Shown here in pieces: positions 62,287 to 64,000 of a stretch of DNA of 64,000 nt. The notes under the pieces were generated by a model, which worked only from the letters and a program-made list of their open reading frames with translations, did not search any database and had not been told where the DNA came from. The stretch lies in the NCBI RefSeq assembly GCF_002554795.1, contig NZ_PDEQ01000001.1, positions 744,001-808,000 of the forward strand. The letters run 5' to 3'. The DNA is from Longibacter salinarum (GTDB taxonomy: Bacteria; Bacteroidota; Rhodothermia; Rhodothermales; Salinibacteraceae). Every line of letters starts with the position of its first letter. Positions within the stretch are counted from its first letter, which is position 1. A program made the translations under genes and the position numbers.

Positions 62287-64000
62287 TTACTGCTTTGCGA
62301 GCACCTTCGCGACCGCCTCGGCGCACTGCGTGTCGAGGCGGTCGTGTATGTGGCGATTGTCGTTTCGGTCCGTCTGGACCTCGATGATTGTCGACGTACC
62401 CTCGGTTGCAGCACGCCCGCATGCCTCATCGTAGACAGACGCAAGGTCATTCAGCGTCTGCGCCTGAGCCCAGTGCAGACCGAACGCCTCCACGGCACGC
62501 GAAAAGTCAACCGACTGCGGAGTGGCGAAATATGACTCGAAGACTGTGTCGTGATCGGAGATAGGCAGAAAGTGAAAGATGCCCCCTCCCTCGTTATTGA
62601 TGAGCACGACGACGACCGGATGCTTCTGCAGAAGAGCGAGCGACGACATATCGTGAAGCGCAGCCAGATCTCCGATGACGAGTGTCGCTGGGTCTTCCGT
62701 CCCAACGGTACAGCCCGCCGCCGTCGCGATCGTCCCGTCGATCCCGCTCGCCCCCCGGTTGGCCAGCACGGACACCCTCGCTCCGTCCGTATGAGCGTAG
62801 CGGTTTGCATCCCGCACAGGCATGCTACTCGCCAGCACGAGAGCATGGGATGCAGGAATCCGTCGCGTGATCAACCGCGCAACGCCGGGCTCAGACAGTC
62901 TCGGGGTGTCATCTGCAGCCATTAGCCCATTCTGAAGGGTCTCAGCAACCGTCGTGTCCGCCTGGAGCCACCGCTGGGTCCATTTGCTCGCCCCCTGTCG
63001 CTCGCTTCGCTCAACGAGGCCTGCGCACACAGGAGCAACACGAGCCTCAATGTGGTCGGTTACGCGATGATCAGGGTCGAAGCGCGACGGGTCCGGGCGC
63101 ACGACCGCATACACGGAGGGAGCGGCATCCCGTAGAAGGAGGCGGAGCCGCTTCGAAACAGCACGACCGCCAAAATGCAACACGACCTCCGGTGCCCATG
63201 CGTCACCGGCGTCGCTGTCAGCGAGAATGCTGTCTGCATGGGCGACCCGCGGGGCTGTCCCAGCCGACCCGAGCCGCAATCCGGACGTAATGTCTGGGAT
63301 AAGCGGCCACTGCACGTGCTCGGCGAACGACCGGACCGCTTCCATTTCTTCCTTGCCATCCAGGCGTCCCGCCACGATCAATCCGCGTTCGACGCCCCGT
63401 ACGTGTTGAGCAAGCACATCCATCACCGCTGCTGTCACAGACGGCTGTGCGGTCGGGCGCCGCATCAACGGCTCTCTGGATCCAGCCCACCGCCGCAAGC
63501 GCTTCGAGAGCGTCGGGAGTGGGCCATTAGAGACCGGCTCCAACGGCTTTCGAAACCCCGCATTGAGATGAACCGGTCCCGGAGGAACGCGCATCGCGTG
63601 TGAAACGGCCTCATCTACGGTGGAGAGGACGGCTTCAAGCGGTATGTTGCCCGACGGCGGCGGAAGATCGACAAAGTGCCGCGGATACGACCCGAAAATG
63701 TCCACCTGGTCAATCGTCTGGTTCGCGCCAGATCCCCGCAGTTCCGGTGGCCGGTCGGCCGTCAGGCAGAGTAACGGGACGCCATCGACGGAGGCTTCGA
63801 CGACGGCGGGCAGACCGTTCGCCACAGCCGTTCCGCTCGTCGTGATCCACCCGGCCGGTCGCCCCGTCGCGCGACCGTATCCGAGGGCAGCGAAGGCCGT
63901 CCCCCGTTCATCGACGTGCACGACCACCTGCGTATCCGGATGCTCGGCAACGGAGACGGTCAACGGTGTCGAACGCGAGCCCGGAGCGACGAAAAACGTA
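62287..64000 (-). CDS. menD: SEPHCHC synthase MenD (5' end outside window)
   Basis: MenD is a thiamine-diphosphate enzyme that adds a 2-oxoglutarate-derived unit to isochorismate. At the window edge the frame reads TFFVAPGSRSTPLTVSVAEHP, the conserved MenD N-terminal block, so the true start lies beyond base 64000. It also shows DERGTAFAALGYGRATGRPAGWITTSGTAVANGLPAVVEAS, PLLCLTADRPPELRGSGANQTIDQ, the middle domain and the cofactor region GDLAALHDMSSLALLQKHPVVVVLINNEGGGIFHFLP. About 570 residues are seen. It is the first visible gene of the menDHACE order. Confidence 0.95.
   Translation of the reverse strand, partial: TFFVAPGSRSTPLTVSVAEHPDTQVVVHVDERGTAFAALGYGRATGRPAGWITTSGTAVANGLPAVVEASVDGVPLLCLTADRPPELRGSGANQTIDQVDIFGSYPRHFVDLPPPSGNIPLEAVLSTVDEAVSHAMRVPPGPVHLNAGFRKPLEPVSNGPLPTLSKRLRRWAGSREPLMRRPTAQPSVTAAVMDVLAQHVRGVERGLIVAGRLDGKEEMEAVRSFAEHVQWPLIPDITSGLRLGSAGTAPRVAHADSILADSDAGDAWAPEVVLHFGGRAVSKRLRLLLRDAAPSVYAVVRPDPSRFDPDHRVTDHIEARVAPVCAGLVERSERQGASKWTQRWLQADTTVAETLQNGLMAADDTPRLSEPGVARLITRRIPASHALVLASSMPVRDANRYAHTDGARVSVLANRGASGIDGTIATAAGCTVGTEDPATLVIGDLAALHDMSSLALLQKHPVVVVLINNEGGGIFHFLPISDHDTVFESYFATPQSVDFSRAVEAFGLHWAQAQTLNDLASVYDEACGRAATEGTSTIIEVQTDRNDNRHIHDRLDTQCAEAVAKVLAKQ

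Overview
The window looks like a chromosomal segment from a moderately GC-rich, Gram-negative bacterium. An outer membrane is implied by the LptB/OstA/LptC genes, a porin and several lipoproteins. Many proteins carry acidic, Ser/Asp/Glu-rich extensions (S16, RimM, the OstA-like protein), and menaquinone genes are present. Together with gene content this suggests a halophilic or marine member of the Rhodothermota (Salinibacter/Longibacter-like). That placement is inference from protein character, not from a marker-gene tree.

Layout. 1-6.3 kb is a translation and secretion block, all on the minus strand: tyrS (partial), smpB, an MqnA-family protein, rplS-trmD-rimM-rpsP, and ffh. 6.5-17.2 kb is housekeeping: a CMD-family protein, 5-formyl-THF cyclo-ligase, a PspC-domain protein, a tandem pair of M16 peptidases (one catalytic, one not), DNA polymerase I, a lone NarL-type receiver, a Na+/Ca2+ exchanger and a hotdog-like protein. 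17.5-27.2 kb is a sulfur and ion-transport region: a zinc-ribbon protein, two YeeE/YedE half-transporters, a CstB-like persulfide dioxygenase-rhodanese, TauE, SulP, a porin, a ZIP transporter, a rhodanese lipoprotein and a GntR regulator. 27.4-29.2 kb is mostly non-coding and holds one copy of a dispersed repeat. 29.2-35.5 kb is a carbohydrate block: DUF89 phosphatase-like protein, GlgX, and a GH31-like protein lacking the usual nucleophile. 36.3-39.4 kb holds a SulP-STAS-rhodanese fusion followed immediately by a divergent GlpX-type phosphatase. A second repeat copy lies at 39.5-40.1 kb. 40.4-51.9 kb holds a small unknown protein, a UvrD-family helicase, a class C beta-lactamase-like hydrolase, glmS, and lptB-ostA-lptC. 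52.4-54.5 kb is a partner-switching module (STAS, HATPase, receiver-PP2C). A fasciclin lipoprotein and a GNAT acetyltransferase follow. 56.6-64 kb is the classical menaquinone cluster menD(partial)-menH-menA-menC-menE, with a Tat-exported MBL-fold gene on the opposite strand between menD and menH.

The most notable items are the SulP-STAS-rhodanese/GlpX-like pair, the sulfur cluster with a shared 12-bp operator-like motif, the two-copy repeat whose copies differ by an 83-bp segment bounded by TCGCG, the S16 protein with a long charged tail, the MqnA-like protein in a genome with classical Men genes, and the degenerate GH31. I found no CRISPR array, rRNA, tRNA, prophage or intact insertion sequence.
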